Source of the DNA: JBFXCS01 sp050181915
Lineage (GTDB): Bacteria; Actinomycetota; Thermoleophilia; Miltoncostaeales; Miltoncostaeaceae
DNA: 64,000 nt
Assembly: GCA_050181915.1 (NCBI GenBank)
Contig: JBFXCS010000001.1
Span: 806,001 to 870,000, forward strand
Direction of reading: 5' to 3'
The translations under genes were made by a program, and so were the position numbers. Shown here piece after piece: positions 33,641 through 41,923 of the stretch. Numbering within the stretch: position 1 is the stretch's first letter; every line of letters starts with the position of its first letter. The notes beneath the pieces are model-generated. The model ran no database searches. It was not told the origin of the DNA and worked only from the letters and a program-made list of their open reading frames with translations.

Positions 33641-34029
33641 CAGGCGCGCTCCGGGCGCGGGAAGAGCTCGCCCAGCAGCTCGCCGAAGTCGGCCAGCTCC
33701 TGGGCGTCGCGTGCCAGCACGGCGGCGAGGACGCCGTCGAAGGCCTGCCCCGCCACCGGGCTCAGGGTGGCGCGCTGACCGCCGAAGAAGGCGCGCAGGC
33801 GCCGCGCATGGGCCGCCGCCTCGTCCCAGCGACCCGCCTCCGCGAGGGCGTCGACGACGGCGATCCCGTCGGTCGCGATCTCGTGGAAGGTCGGTGGCTC
33901 TCCGACCGGCCGAGGGCGCTCGCCGTCGCCGGAGAGGGCGGCCAGCTCGGCGCTCCACGCCTCATCGCCCAGCCAGGCGACGCGCTCCGCCAGTCGGGAT
34001 GCGGGCGGGGCGACCCGCGGCGGGCTCAC
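33640..34029 (-). CDS. Hypothetical alpha-helical protein
   Basis: 129-aa product starting at GTG 34029, which overlaps the stop of the membrane-protein gene (GTGA). The sequence is acidic and mostly helical (LAERVAWLGDEAWSAELAAL, DGIAVVDALAEAGRWDEAAAHARRLRAFFGG), somewhat like a short tetratricopeptide-type helix array. No family recognised. Tight coupling to both neighbours suggests a function shared with the small membrane protein and AlgH. Longer upstream frames cross the membrane-protein gene and are not believable. Confidence 0.7.
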   Translation of the reverse strand: MSPPRVAPPASRLAERVAWLGDEAWSAELAALSGDGERPRPVGEPPTFHEIATDGIAVVDALAEAGRWDEAAAHARRLRAFFGGQRATLSPVAGQAFDGVLAAVLARDAQELADFGELLGELFPRPERA

Positions 34030-34271
34030 CCGTGGCGCTTGCGGCGCCGCTCCCGGTCGATGTTGAAGATCGTGCCGCCCACCACGAGCACCGCCGCGAC
34101 GATCATCAGCCACTTGAAGACCCCCATGTGGCCGTCGAGGGTGTTGCCCAGATCGTGGATGGCGAAGCCCAGGCAGAACCAGACCATGGCGATGATGAAG
34201 ATGGTGCCGGCGAGCCGGAACGGCCACGTCGCCGGAAGATCCGAGGGTCCCCCATCTCCGTGCTGCGCCAT
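34026..34271 (-). CDS. Small two-helix membrane protein
   Basis: 81-aa protein with two hydrophobic segments (about residues 20-40, FRLAGTIFIIAMVWFCLGFAI, and 50-70, KWLMIVAAVLVVGGTIF) and a basic tail, so both ends probably lie in the cytosol. An AGAGG ribosome site is seven bases from ATG 34271. No family recognised. First of a three-gene unit with the helical unknown and AlgH, each joined by overlaps. Confidence 0.7.
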   Translation of the reverse strand: MAQHGDGGPSDLPATWPFRLAGTIFIIAMVWFCLGFAIHDLGNTLDGHMGVFKWLMIVAAVLVVGGTIFNIDRERRRKRHG

Positions 34272-34382
34272 CGTCGTCCTCTCGTCATCGGGCGAATGCG
34301 CCGCAAGGCTACCACGGGCCCCGGAGGGCACCCACCCGCCGATCGCCCCGCGCATGGGGCGTTCGTCCCGCGCGCGGCGGGC

Positions 34383-34952
34383 TCACCGGCCCGGGAGGTA
34401 GCAGCCGCGGCAGCGCGCCTCGTACCTGCCTCCCGCGCCGATCTCGATCGCCGGGCCGCTCTCGCTGGCCGGCGAGCCGTCCTCGTCGAGGCGCTGGCTG
34501 AGCGTCGCCGGGCCGCCGCAGCGGTGGCAGACGGCTTGGAGCTTGTCCGCGAACTCGGCCCGGGCCATCAGCGACTGGGTCACCGGCCACGGGCGGCGGC
34601 GGTAGTCCATGTCGAGGCCGCTGCACACGACGCGCATGCCGGAGCCCGCCAGCTCGTCGATGATCTCCACGATCTCGAAGGGGAAGAACTGCACCTCGTC
34701 GACCCCGAGCACGTCGGCCTCGACCCGCCGCAGCTCGTCGAGGTGGCCCAGCCGGCGCGCCCGCATGCGGCGGCCGGCGTGGCTCACCAGCTCGTCCGGC
34801 CCGCGCGTGTCGCTGGACGGGCGCACCAACTCGACGCGCTGGCCGGCGATGGTGGCGCGGGTGAGGCGGCGGATGAGCTCCTCCGACTTGCCCGAGAACA
34901 TCGGGCCGCAGACGATCTCCACCCATCCGCCCTGGCGCGGGACCACCCTCAT
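34383..34952 (-). CDS. tdk: Thymidine kinase
   Basis: Salvages thymidine to dTMP using ATP. The 189-aa type II enzyme has the P-loop GPMFSGKS at residues 16-23, the Walker-B-like DEVQFF, the lasso region and two CxxC pairs (CHRC and CRGC) for the structural zinc. It is the last of a four-gene minus-strand run (MBL, NrtR-like, isochorismatase, tdk) and starts ten bases after the isochorismatase stop. Thymidine salvage beside a pyridine-nucleotide-type regulator is not a standard pairing. Confidence 0.95.
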   Translation of the reverse strand: MRVVPRQGGWVEIVCGPMFSGKSEELIRRLTRATIAGQRVELVRPSSDTRGPDELVSHAGRRMRARRLGHLDELRRVEADVLGVDEVQFFPFEIVEIIDELAGSGMRVVCSGLDMDYRRRPWPVTQSLMARAEFADKLQAVCHRCGGPATLSQRLDEDGSPASESGPAIEIGAGGRYEARCRGCYLPGR

Positions 34953-34962
34953 CGGCGCGAGA

Positions 34963-35511
34963 TCAGCGATCGGCCGCGACCGCGCCCAGCAGCTCGGCCA
35001 CCGGCGTCAGCTCGGCCTTGTAGGCCATGTCCAGGTAGGCGAGCCCCGAGTCGTGGTCCTCCTGCGTGAAGGCCTCCACCGCGTCCGGCGGCACCACGAT
35101 GCGGTAGCCGCGGTAGAGGGCGTCGGCCGCGGTGTGGCGCACGCAGATGTTGGTGTGCTGACCGGCGAGGATGACCGTGTCGACGCCGTTCTGGCGCAGG
35201 AAGGCGTCCAGCCCCGTCTCGTAGAAGGACGAGTAGAAGCGCTTGGGCAGCTCGAGGTCGCCGGGGCGGGGCGACAGCTCGGGGATGACCTGCGCCCCCG
35301 GCGTGCCGGCCAGGGCGTGCGGGCCCCATACGCGCTCCTCGAAGTCGCCGGGCAGGTGGGCGTCGTTGGCGTACACCACCGGCCAGCCGCGCCGGCGGGC
35401 GGCGTCGGCGAGCTCGGCGATGACGGGGATGATGCGCGCCGAGCGCGGGTTGGCGAGCTGGCCGGTGACGAAGTCGTCCAGCATGTCGACGATGATGACG
35501 GCGGGCGTCAT
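34963..35511 (-). CDS. Isochorismatase-family hydrolase (nicotinamidase-like)
   Basis: 182-aa cysteine hydrolase. The catalytic triad is visible: Asp in VDMLDDF (about residue 9), Lys in LPKRFYSSF, and Cys in GQHTNICVRHTAADA. Nicotinamidases and related hydrolases share this layout; the metal-binding D-x-H of true nicotinamidases is not clear (NDAHLPGD is a candidate), so the exact substrate is open. Its ATG overlaps the stop of the NrtR-like gene (ATGA), which supports a role in NAD recycling. Confidence 0.88.
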   Translation of the reverse strand: MTPAVIIVDMLDDFVTGQLANPRSARIIPVIAELADAARRRGWPVVYANDAHLPGDFEERVWGPHALAGTPGAQVIPELSPRPGDLELPKRFYSSFYETGLDAFLRQNGVDTVILAGQHTNICVRHTAADALYRGYRIVVPPDAVEAFTQEDHDSGLAYLDMAYKAELTPVAELLGAVAADR

Positions 35512-36182
35512 TGGCTCTCTCCCTCTGTGGCCGGCGGACCGGCGATGGCGCGGGCGATGCGGCGCTCCCGGGCGAGCACCTGGAAGTCCCCCGGGGCGGG
35601 ACGATAGAGGCGCGCGGGTCGCCCGGGGCCCTGGCCGCGGCTGCGCCCCGCCGCCTCCACCACCCCGGCGGCGAGCAGGTCGCGGCGGAAATTGCGGGTG
35701 TCGAGGGCGTGCCCCAGCACCGCCTCGTAGGCGGCCTGGACCTGGGCCAGGGTGAAGGTCTCGGGCAGCAGCTGCAGCGCGATCGGCGAGTAGGCGGCCT
35801 TGGCCCGCAGCCGCGCGTGGGCGTAGGCCAGCACCTCGCGGTCGGCGGCGGCCAGGGCGGGGAGGTCGTCGAGCGGGAACCAGCGCACCTCCACCACCCC
35901 GGGTCCCGGCCGCAGGCGGTGCCGCGGCGCGGCCACCAGCCCGAGCCAGGCGACGCTGGCCGCCGCGCCGCCGTCGCGGTCGAAGGTGTAGAGCTGCTCC
36001 AGGGCGATCTCCTCCACCCCGGTCTGGTCGGCGAGGGCGCGGCGGGCGACCTGCTCGAGCGGTTCGGCGCCGGCCGGGGCCCCGGGCAGGGCCCACACGC
36101 TCCCGGGCAGGCGCACGAGCAGCGCATCCAGCCGATCGGCCTGGAGGGCGAGCACCGCGAGCTGTGCCAGCACCGCTTTCAC
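35508..36182 (-). CDS. NrtR-like regulator (degenerate Nudix domain plus winged helix)
   Basis: 224-aa protein. Residues about 1-125 have the Nudix fold, but the Nudix box is broken: where G-x5-E-x7-REUxEExGU should be, the sequence reads GAEPLEQVARRALADQTGV, without the catalytic glutamates. Residues about 130-200 (SPIALQLLPETFTLAQVQAAYEAVLGHALDTRNFRRDLLAAGVVE) form a winged helix. That pair is the NrtR design, a repressor that senses ADP-ribose and controls NAD genes. GTG 36182 follows the previous stop by one base. The downstream isochorismatase fits an NAD role. Confidence 0.82.
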   Translation of the reverse strand: MKAVLAQLAVLALQADRLDALLVRLPGSVWALPGAPAGAEPLEQVARRALADQTGVEEIALEQLYTFDRDGGAAASVAWLGLVAAPRHRLRPGPGVVEVRWFPLDDLPALAAADREVLAYAHARLRAKAAYSPIALQLLPETFTLAQVQAAYEAVLGHALDTRNFRRDLLAAGVVEAAGRSRGQGPGRPARLYRPAPGDFQVLARERRIARAIAGPPATEGESQ

Positions 36183-36183
36183 G

Positions 36184-36198
36184 TTATTCAGACAATAA
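36184..36198. promoter_or_regulatory. Short palindrome at the MBL/NrtR-like junction
   Basis: TTATT-cagac-AATAA is a perfect but short inverted repeat that begins two bases upstream of the NrtR-like GTG and overlaps the MBL stop codon. It is the most AT-rich spot nearby. It could be an autoregulatory operator or a chance result of the stop region. Confidence 0.3.
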
Positions 36199-37119
36199 TG
36201 GATCGACGCCCGCGCCGCCGGCCGCGGCCCGCCGCTCCGCCCATCCCGCCAGGCCGGCGATGTTCGCCTCGGCCCAGCCCAGCCGGCGCCAGTCGCGCAG
36301 GGCCCCCGCCTCCGCCACCGCCCGCTCCATCGGCAGCAGCCGGTCGACCGCCCGCGCCAGGGCCTCCTCGTCGGCGCCGGCGGCCGCCACGATCTCGTCG
36401 AGGCGCGCGAGCTGCTCGCGGGCCAGCGCGAGGTCGCCCGCCGGGTCGGGCACCGGCCCGTAGTGGCTGGGGCACAGCATCGGCGGGTCCAGCCGCTGCA
36501 GGCGCCTCAGCGACCGGTCGCCCATCGCCAGGTCGATGTCCGGCGGCGGCAGCGCCTGGTACAGGCCGGCGCCCGGGAAGCGCACCCCCAGCGCGTCGCC
36601 GGCGAAGACCGTCCCGGTGAGCTCGTCGAGCACCGACATGTGGTGGCGCGCGTGGCCCAGGGTCTCGACGAGCACCAGGTCGCGGCCCGGTCCCACCGCG
36701 ACGCGGTGGCCGTCCTCCACCCCCATCACCCGCTCGGCCGGCGTCGGGTCGAGCCCGCCGTAGATGGCGCGGCGGTGGCCGTAGACGGCCGCCGAGGAGG
36801 CCACCAGGCGGGCGGGGTCGACCAGGTGGCGCGCGCCGCGCCGGTGGGTCACGACCGTCGCGGAGGGGAAGTGCCGCGCCAGGATCCCGGTGCCGCCGGC
36901 GTGGTCGAGGTGGACGTGGGTGGGCACGATCCAGGCAAGGTCCCGCGCGCCGAGGCCCAGCTCGGCGAGCGCCCCCCGCACGACGGGCGCCGAGGTGCGG
37001 GCGCCGGTCTCGATCAGCGCCGGCTGCGGCCCGGTCACCAGGAAGGCGGCCATCACCCCCTCCATCCCGCCCAGCATGGTGTCGATGAGGACGATGCCGG
37101 GGGCGATCTCGCGGAGCAC
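36184..37119 (-). CDS. MBL-fold metallo-hydrolase
   Basis: 311-aa metallo-beta-lactamase-fold hydrolase. The zinc motif is THVHLDHAGG, further ligands lie in LGHARHHMSVLD and FAGDALGVRF, and the PSHYGP motif is near the end. The C-terminal helical 90 residues are typical of glyoxalase II/RNase Z-like hydrolases. Start GTG 37119 is only 28 bases from the divergent rpiA start. The stop TAA lies inside a TTATT/AATAA palindrome next to the following gene. Substrate unknown. Confidence 0.88.
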   Translation of the reverse strand: MLREIAPGIVLIDTMLGGMEGVMAAFLVTGPQPALIETGARTSAPVVRGALAELGLGARDLAWIVPTHVHLDHAGGTGILARHFPSATVVTHRRGARHLVDPARLVASSAAVYGHRRAIYGGLDPTPAERVMGVEDGHRVAVGPGRDLVLVETLGHARHHMSVLDELTGTVFAGDALGVRFPGAGLYQALPPPDIDLAMGDRSLRRLQRLDPPMLCPSHYGPVPDPAGDLALAREQLARLDEIVAAAGADEEALARAVDRLLPMERAVAEAGALRDWRRLGWAEANIAGLAGWAERRAAAGGAGVDPLLSE

Positions 37120-37147
37120 GTCCGCATCGTCGCATAGCCTTCCGGAC

Positions 37148-37813
37148 GTGACCGACGACGATCGCCAGCGCGCCTGGGATGCCGCCGGGCGCGCCGCCGC
37201 CGATCTCGTGGAGGACCGGATGCGCGTGGGGCTCGGCACCGGCCGCGCCGCCGCCGCGGGCATCCGCGCCCTCGCGCGGCGGGTCGCCGGCGGCCTGCGC
37301 TGCACCGGGGTGCCGACCTCCCGGGCCAGCGCGGCCCTCGCGCGGGAGCTGGGGGTCCCGCTGGGCCGGCTCACGGGCGCCCTGGACCTGGCCTTCGACG
37401 GCGCCGACGCGGTCGATCCGGCGGGCCTGGTGGTCAAGGGCGCCGGCGGGGCGCTCGTGCGCGAGCGCATCGTCGCCGACGCGGCGGCGCGCTTCCTGGT
37501 GCTGGTGGACGCCCCCAAGGTGGTCGCCTCGCTCGACAGCTGGGGCCGCCTGCCGGTCGCCGTGGTGCCGTTCGCCGCCCGGCGGGTCGCCCAGGAGCTG
37601 GCCGATCTGGGCCCGCGGCGGCGTCGCGGGCGCAGCGACGACGGTCTCGTGCTGATGGACCTCGCCATCCCCGCCGGATGCGACTGGGCCGCCCTCGCCG
37701 AGCGCGTCGCCGGCGTGACCGGGGTGGTGGACCAGGGGATCTTCGAGGTGCGCCTGAGCGACGTCCTCGTCGGCCGGCCGGACGGGGGCTGGGCCCCGGC
37801 GGCGTCCGCGTAG
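37148..37813 (+). CDS. rpiA: Ribose-5-phosphate isomerase A
   Basis: Interconverts ribose-5-phosphate and ribulose-5-phosphate in the pentose phosphate pathway. The 221-aa product has the phosphate loop GLGTGRAA near residues 30-37, the DGADAVDP motif with the catalytic aspartates and KGAGGALVRE with the catalytic lysine/glutamate. The usual GTGST(A) loop is GTGRAA here. TAGCCT (37135-37140) lies seven bases upstream of GTG 37148, so the transcript is probably leaderless. Divergent from the MBL gene. Confidence 0.93.
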   Translation: MTDDDRQRAWDAAGRAAADLVEDRMRVGLGTGRAAAAGIRALARRVAGGLRCTGVPTSRASAALARELGVPLGRLTGALDLAFDGADAVDPAGLVVKGAGGALVRERIVADAAARFLVLVDAPKVVASLDSWGRLPVAVVPFAARRVAQELADLGPRRRRGRSDDGLVLMDLAIPAGCDWAALAERVAGVTGVVDQGIFEVRLSDVLVGRPDGGWAPAASA

Positions 37814-37842
37814 AGGACCCGGGCCGCCGCTACCATCAGCCG

Positions 37843-39216
37843 GTGCCCGGCCCCTCGCTCACCATCGCCCGCGCGGCCGGCACCCTGTCGCGCCGCCTCG
37901 GCCGCGGCGGCGGCACCAGCCTGCCGGGCAAGGTGCTGCTGAGGCTGCGGCCCGAGGCCGTCGCCGAGCTGGGCGCGGCCCTGCCGCAGGGCGTCACCCT
38001 GATCTCGGCCACGAACGGCAAGACCACGACGGCCCGCCTGATCTCGTCGTGCGCCCGCGCGGCGGGGTGGGACCTGGTGACCAACCCGTCCGGCGCGAAC
38101 CTGATGACCGGCGTGGCGACCGCCCTGCTGGACGCCCGCCGCCGCCGTCCCGTGCCCCGGGGCGGCCTCTTCGAGGTCGACGAGGCGGCCCTCACCGAGG
38201 TCGCCCGCCAGCTGCGCCCGCGCGTGCTGGTGCTGATGAACCTCTTCCGCGACCAGCTCGACCGCTACGGCGAGCTCGAGACGCTGGCCGCGCGCTGGCA
38301 GGAGATGGTGGCGGCCCTCCCCGACGGGGCGATCCCGGTGCTGAACGCGGACGATCCCGCGGTGGCGGCCCTCGCCGACGACCGCCACCGCACCCTCACC
38401 TTCGGCATCGACGACCCCTCGGTCGCCCTGGCGGCCCTCCCCCACGCCGCCGACTCCACCCGCTGCCGGGCCTGCTCGGCGCCGCTCTCCTACGACCTCG
38501 TGACGCTGGGCCACCTGGGCCACTGGCGCTGCGACGCCTGCGGCGCGCGCCGCCCGCGCCCGGACGTGCGGGTGACGGCGGTCGACCTGCGCGGCGTCCG
38601 CGGCATCGCGCTCGAGCTCGACACGCCGGTCGGGCCGCTGCGCGCCGAGCTGGGCCTGCCCGGCCTGCACAACGCCTACAACGCGGCGGCGGCCGCGGCC
38701 GCCGCCATCGCCATGGGCCTCCCCGCCGAGGCCATCGTCCCGGGCCTCGAGTCGAGCGCGGCCGCCTTCGGCCGGGCCGAGCGCGTGGAGCTCGACGGCC
38801 GCGAGCTGGTCCTGCTGCTGGCGAAGAACCCGACCGGGGCGAACGAGACCGTCCGCACCGTGCTGCTCGACCCCGACCCGCCGCACCTGCTCATCGCCCT
38901 GAACGACCGGACCGCCGACGGGCACGACGTCTCGTGGATCTGGGACGTCGACTACGAGCCGCTGCTCGAGCGGGCGGCCTCGCTCGTCCTGACCGGCGAC
39001 CGCGCCTACGATCTCGCGCTGCGGATGCGCTACGCGGGGCTGCCCGCCGACCGCATGCGCGTGGTGCCCGAGCCGGAGGCCGCGCTCGACGCCGCCGTCG
39101 CGGGCACCCCCGCCGGCGGCACCCTCTACGTGCTGCCCACCTACACCGCGATGCTCGGCCTGCGCGAGACGCTCGTGCGGCGCGGGGCGGCCGAGGCCTT
39201 CTGGCGTGAGCGATGA
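37843..39216 (+). CDS. murT: Lipid II isoglutaminyl synthase subunit MurT
   Basis: ATP-dependent Mur-ligase-like subunit that, with GatD, amidates the D-glutamate of lipid II. The 457-aa product has the P-loop SATNGKTTTARL (about 55-66), the Mur-ligase DQLDRYGEL segment, a four-cysteine zinc ribbon (CRAC...CDAC near residues 208-231, which is characteristic of MurT) and a DUF1727 C-terminal domain (AKNPTGANETVRTV). TACCAT lies six bases upstream of GTG 37843, so it is probably leaderless. Its last 11 bases overlap the next gene; gatD comes after a methyltransferase. Confidence 0.95.
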   Translation: MPGPSLTIARAAGTLSRRLGRGGGTSLPGKVLLRLRPEAVAELGAALPQGVTLISATNGKTTTARLISSCARAAGWDLVTNPSGANLMTGVATALLDARRRRPVPRGGLFEVDEAALTEVARQLRPRVLVLMNLFRDQLDRYGELETLAARWQEMVAALPDGAIPVLNADDPAVAALADDRHRTLTFGIDDPSVALAALPHAADSTRCRACSAPLSYDLVTLGHLGHWRCDACGARRPRPDVRVTAVDLRGVRGIALELDTPVGPLRAELGLPGLHNAYNAAAAAAAAIAMGLPAEAIVPGLESSAAAFGRAERVELDGRELVLLLAKNPTGANETVRTVLLDPDPPHLLIALNDRTADGHDVSWIWDVDYEPLLERAASLVLTGDRAYDLALRMRYAGLPADRMRVVPEPEAALDAAVAGTPAGGTLYVLPTYTAMLGLRETLVRRGAAEAFWRER

Positions 39217-39973
39217 CGACGAGGCCCGCTCGTTCGCCCGCGAGCACGGCCACTACACCGAGGACCTGCCGTTCTGGCGGGAGGCGGCCCGCCGGCTGGG
39301 CTCGCCGGTGCTCGACCTGGGCACGGCCGCCGGCCGGGTCGCGATCCCCCTCGCCCGGGACGGCGCCGAGGTGTGGGCGCTCGACAGCTCTCCCGCCATG
39401 CTCGCCGAGCTGGAGCGCCGGCTGTCCGCCGAGGGCGCGGACGTCGCCGCCCGCGTGCATCCGGTGGAGGGCGACATGCGGCGCCTCGACCTCGGCCGCA
39501 GGTTCCGGCTGGTGATGATCCCGATGAACACCCTGCAGGCGCTGGTCGACGCCGGCGACCGGCTCGCCTGCCTGCGCGGCGCGCGCGACCACCTGGAGCC
39601 CGGCGGAGAGCTCATCTTCGACGTGGCCCTGCCCGACGTCGCGGAGATCGAGGAGACCATCGGCCTGGAGCGCCCGGGCGGGGTGCACCGCGACGCCGAG
39701 AGCGGCATCACCCTGATCCACTCCGCCTGGTACGACGCCTGGGACGCCGCCAGCGGGACCCTCGACTTCACCCTGCGCGTGCGCGAGCGGGGCGGCGCCC
39801 GCCGCGGCCGCGAGGTGCTGCGCCGCCACCACGTGCACCTCTTCCCCCCCGACGAGCTCGACGCCCTGCTCGCCGACGCCGGGCTGCGCCCGCTGCAGGT
39901 GGCCGGCGACTTCGACGGCGCGCCGGTCGGTCCGGCGTCGGAGCGCCAGGTGGTGCGGGCGGTGGCGGCGTGA
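39206..39973 (+). CDS. Class I SAM-dependent methyltransferase
   Basis: 255-aa methyltransferase with the SAM-binding motif VLDLGTAAGRVAIPLA (about residues 34-49), the acidic residue in VWALDSSPAML, and a post-IV region FDVALPDV. Its GTG start overlaps murT by 11 bases and its stop overlaps the gatD start (GTGA), so it lies inside the murT-gatD unit. The substrate is unknown; a cell-wall precursor or its carrier is an inference from the position alone. Confidence 0.85.
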   Translation: MSDDDEARSFAREHGHYTEDLPFWREAARRLGSPVLDLGTAAGRVAIPLARDGAEVWALDSSPAMLAELERRLSAEGADVAARVHPVEGDMRRLDLGRRFRLVMIPMNTLQALVDAGDRLACLRGARDHLEPGGELIFDVALPDVAEIEETIGLERPGGVHRDAESGITLIHSAWYDAWDAASGTLDFTLRVRERGGARRGREVLRRHHVHLFPPDELDALLADAGLRPLQVAGDFDGAPVGPASERQVVRAVAA

Positions 39974-40716
39974 CCGCGGTCCGCCTGTGCCACCTCTATC
40001 CCGAGGAGATGAACATCTACGCCGACCGGGGCAACATCGCGGTCCTGGAGCGGCGCCTCGCCTGGCGGGGGCTGGGGTTGGAGGTGACGCCGTCGCGCAT
40101 CGGCGAGCCGGTCGAGGCGGGCGCCCACGACCTCTACTACCTCGGCGGCGGCCAGGACCGCGACCAGGAGGTCGTGGCGCGAGACATGGCCGAGGTGAAG
40201 GCCGCCGGCCTGCGCGCCGCCGTCGAGGGCGGTGCCGCCGCGCTGTGCGTCTGCGGCGGCTACCAGCTGGCCGGCCACGGCTACACCGGCGCCGACGGCG
40301 CGCGCATGCCCGGCATCGGCATCCTCGACCTCGACACGGTCGCCGGCCCCACCCGGCTGATCGGCGACCTGGTGATCGAGGCCGAGCTCGACGGCGTCAC
40401 GCGCCGGGTCGTCGGCTTCGAGAACCACGCGGGCCGCACCCGGCTGGGACCGGGCACCCGCCCGCTCGGCCGCGTCGTGAGCGGTCACGGCAACAACGGC
40501 GACGATCGCCTCGAGGGCGCGGTGAGCCGCCGCGTGATCGGCACCTACCTGCACGGCCCCCTGCTGCCGAAGAATCCCTGGATCGCCGACACGGTCATCG
40601 CCTGGGCCCTCGAGCACCGCACCGGCGAGCGGCCCGTGCTGGAGCCGCTCGACGACTCCCTGGAGGAGGCCGCCCACGCCGCGGCCGTCGCCCGCGCCAC
40701 CCGCTCCCGTCGCTGA
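39970..40716 (+). CDS. gatD: Lipid II isoglutaminyl synthase glutaminase subunit GatD
   Basis: Class I glutamine amidotransferase that supplies ammonia to MurT. The 248-aa product has the N-terminal MTAVRLCHLYPEEMNIYADRGN typical of GatD (first 17 residues shown elsewhere as CHLYPEEMNIY), the nucleophile in LCVCGGYQL (Cys 95 by family alignment) and the histidine in TYLHGPLLPKNP. GTG 39970 overlaps the methyltransferase stop. Together with murT this makes the amidated stem peptide used for cross-linking. Confidence 0.94.
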   Translation: MTAVRLCHLYPEEMNIYADRGNIAVLERRLAWRGLGLEVTPSRIGEPVEAGAHDLYYLGGGQDRDQEVVARDMAEVKAAGLRAAVEGGAAALCVCGGYQLAGHGYTGADGARMPGIGILDLDTVAGPTRLIGDLVIEAELDGVTRRVVGFENHAGRTRLGPGTRPLGRVVSGHGNNGDDRLEGAVSRRVIGTYLHGPLLPKNPWIADTVIAWALEHRTGERPVLEPLDDSLEEAAHAAAVARATRSRR

Positions 40717-40745
40717 CCGAGAGGCCCGCGGGGTAGGCTCGGCGC

Positions 40746-41918
40746 ATGCGGGGGCGATGGGGGGCCGGCGCGGCGGTCGCCGCGATGATCGCGGCGTCCC
40801 TCGGCGGCGCCGCGGCGGCGGCCGCGCCGGCCGCGGTGCCCGGCTGGCCCGTCGCCGCCCGCGCGGGGCAGGTGCTGCCGGGGCCGGGCAACGGCGCGGT
40901 GATCATCGCGCCCGACCTGCTGAGGTCGTCCGGCTGGTTCGCGATCGCCTTCCGCTCGAACGCGACCCGCCTCTGGAGGAACCGCGGCTCGGCCGGCTGC
41001 GGCAACTGCGACGACGGTCCCCAGCCCACGCGCCTCCAGCCGGACGGGACCTACGGTCCGCTCGGCCCCGACGGCGACCGGATCTGGGCCGTCGACCGGC
41101 GGGGACGGGCCGTCTCCGGCTGCTCCGGTGTGGTGCGGGCCGACGGCACCTGCATCTTCGTGGGCGGCGAGAGCGACCATCCGGACCTGCCCGTGGTGAT
41201 CGCCCGGCGGCAGGGCAGGGACCTGTGGCGGCTGGCCCTGGGCGACCTGCGCTGGCAGGACGAGTTCAACGTGCCGCCGATGGTGGTCGCCGACCGCTCG
41301 GGACGGGTCTACGTGGCCCTCCGCGACGCCCGCGACGCCGCCACCGGCACCCCCCTGCCGGGCGTCGTGATCGCGGTCGACACCGCCGCCCCGGGCGTCG
41401 CCTGGACGCGCCTCGGCCCCTCCCGGATGCTCGCGGGCCTCGATTCGGGCGCGCTCGCGACCGACGGATCGGCCGTCGCCTCCCTCGACGCCGACGGCGC
41501 GCTGCGATGGTCCCGCGCCATCGCCGCTGGCCAGGCGGTGACGCCCGCGACCGTCGCCGTGGACCCCGTCCGGCAGCGCCTCTACCTCGGCCGGATCGCC
41601 GCGGCGGGACGGCCCGCGGCGGGCGTCACGGCCGTCGATGCCGCCACCGGAGCGCAGCTCTGGCGCACCGCGGACGGCGATCGCGCGGCGCTGCTGTCGA
41701 CCGGCCCGTCGGGCCGCGTCTACGTGGCCCTGACGGCTCCCGCCCGCCGCGCGGTGCGGGCGATCGCCGCCGACGGGCGCCCGGCCTGGACCCTCCGCTC
41801 GCGCCTGCCGGTCACGGGCGCCGCCGAGCTCCGCACCGGGCTCGTGGCCGTCTCGGCGGGCTCTCAGCCCGGCGCGGACGGCACCCTCACCCTGCTCGAT
41901 CCGAGGCGCCGTCGGTAG
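40746..41918 (+). CDS. Secreted PQQ-like beta-propeller protein
   Basis: 390-aa protein with a signal peptide (about residues 1-27). Repeats of the PQQ type are visible in the second half: GVTAVDAATGAQLWRT, GRVYVAL twice, and AWTRL/ALRWSRA strands, consistent with an eight-bladed propeller. A pair of Cys (GCGNCDD, GCSGVVRADGTC) lies in the N-terminal half. No enzymatic residue set is evident, so binding or scaffolding is likely. TAGGCT is six bases upstream of ATG 40746, so probably leaderless. Five bases from the convergent dut stop. Confidence 0.8.
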   Translation: MRGRWGAGAAVAAMIAASLGGAAAAAAPAAVPGWPVAARAGQVLPGPGNGAVIIAPDLLRSSGWFAIAFRSNATRLWRNRGSAGCGNCDDGPQPTRLQPDGTYGPLGPDGDRIWAVDRRGRAVSGCSGVVRADGTCIFVGGESDHPDLPVVIARRQGRDLWRLALGDLRWQDEFNVPPMVVADRSGRVYVALRDARDAATGTPLPGVVIAVDTAAPGVAWTRLGPSRMLAGLDSGALATDGSAVASLDADGALRWSRAIAAGQAVTPATVAVDPVRQRLYLGRIAAAGRPAAGVTAVDAATGAQLWRTADGDRAALLSTGPSGRVYVALTAPARRAVRAIAADGRPAWTLRSRLPVTGAAELRTGLVAVSAGSQPGADGTLTLLDPRRRR

Positions 41919-41923
41919 CGCGC

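Noticed and set aside
36184..38925. A 913-codon frame ending with the MBL protein
   Set aside because: The upper two thirds are antisense to rpiA and murT and look like shadow translation; the MBL fold begins at GTG 37119.
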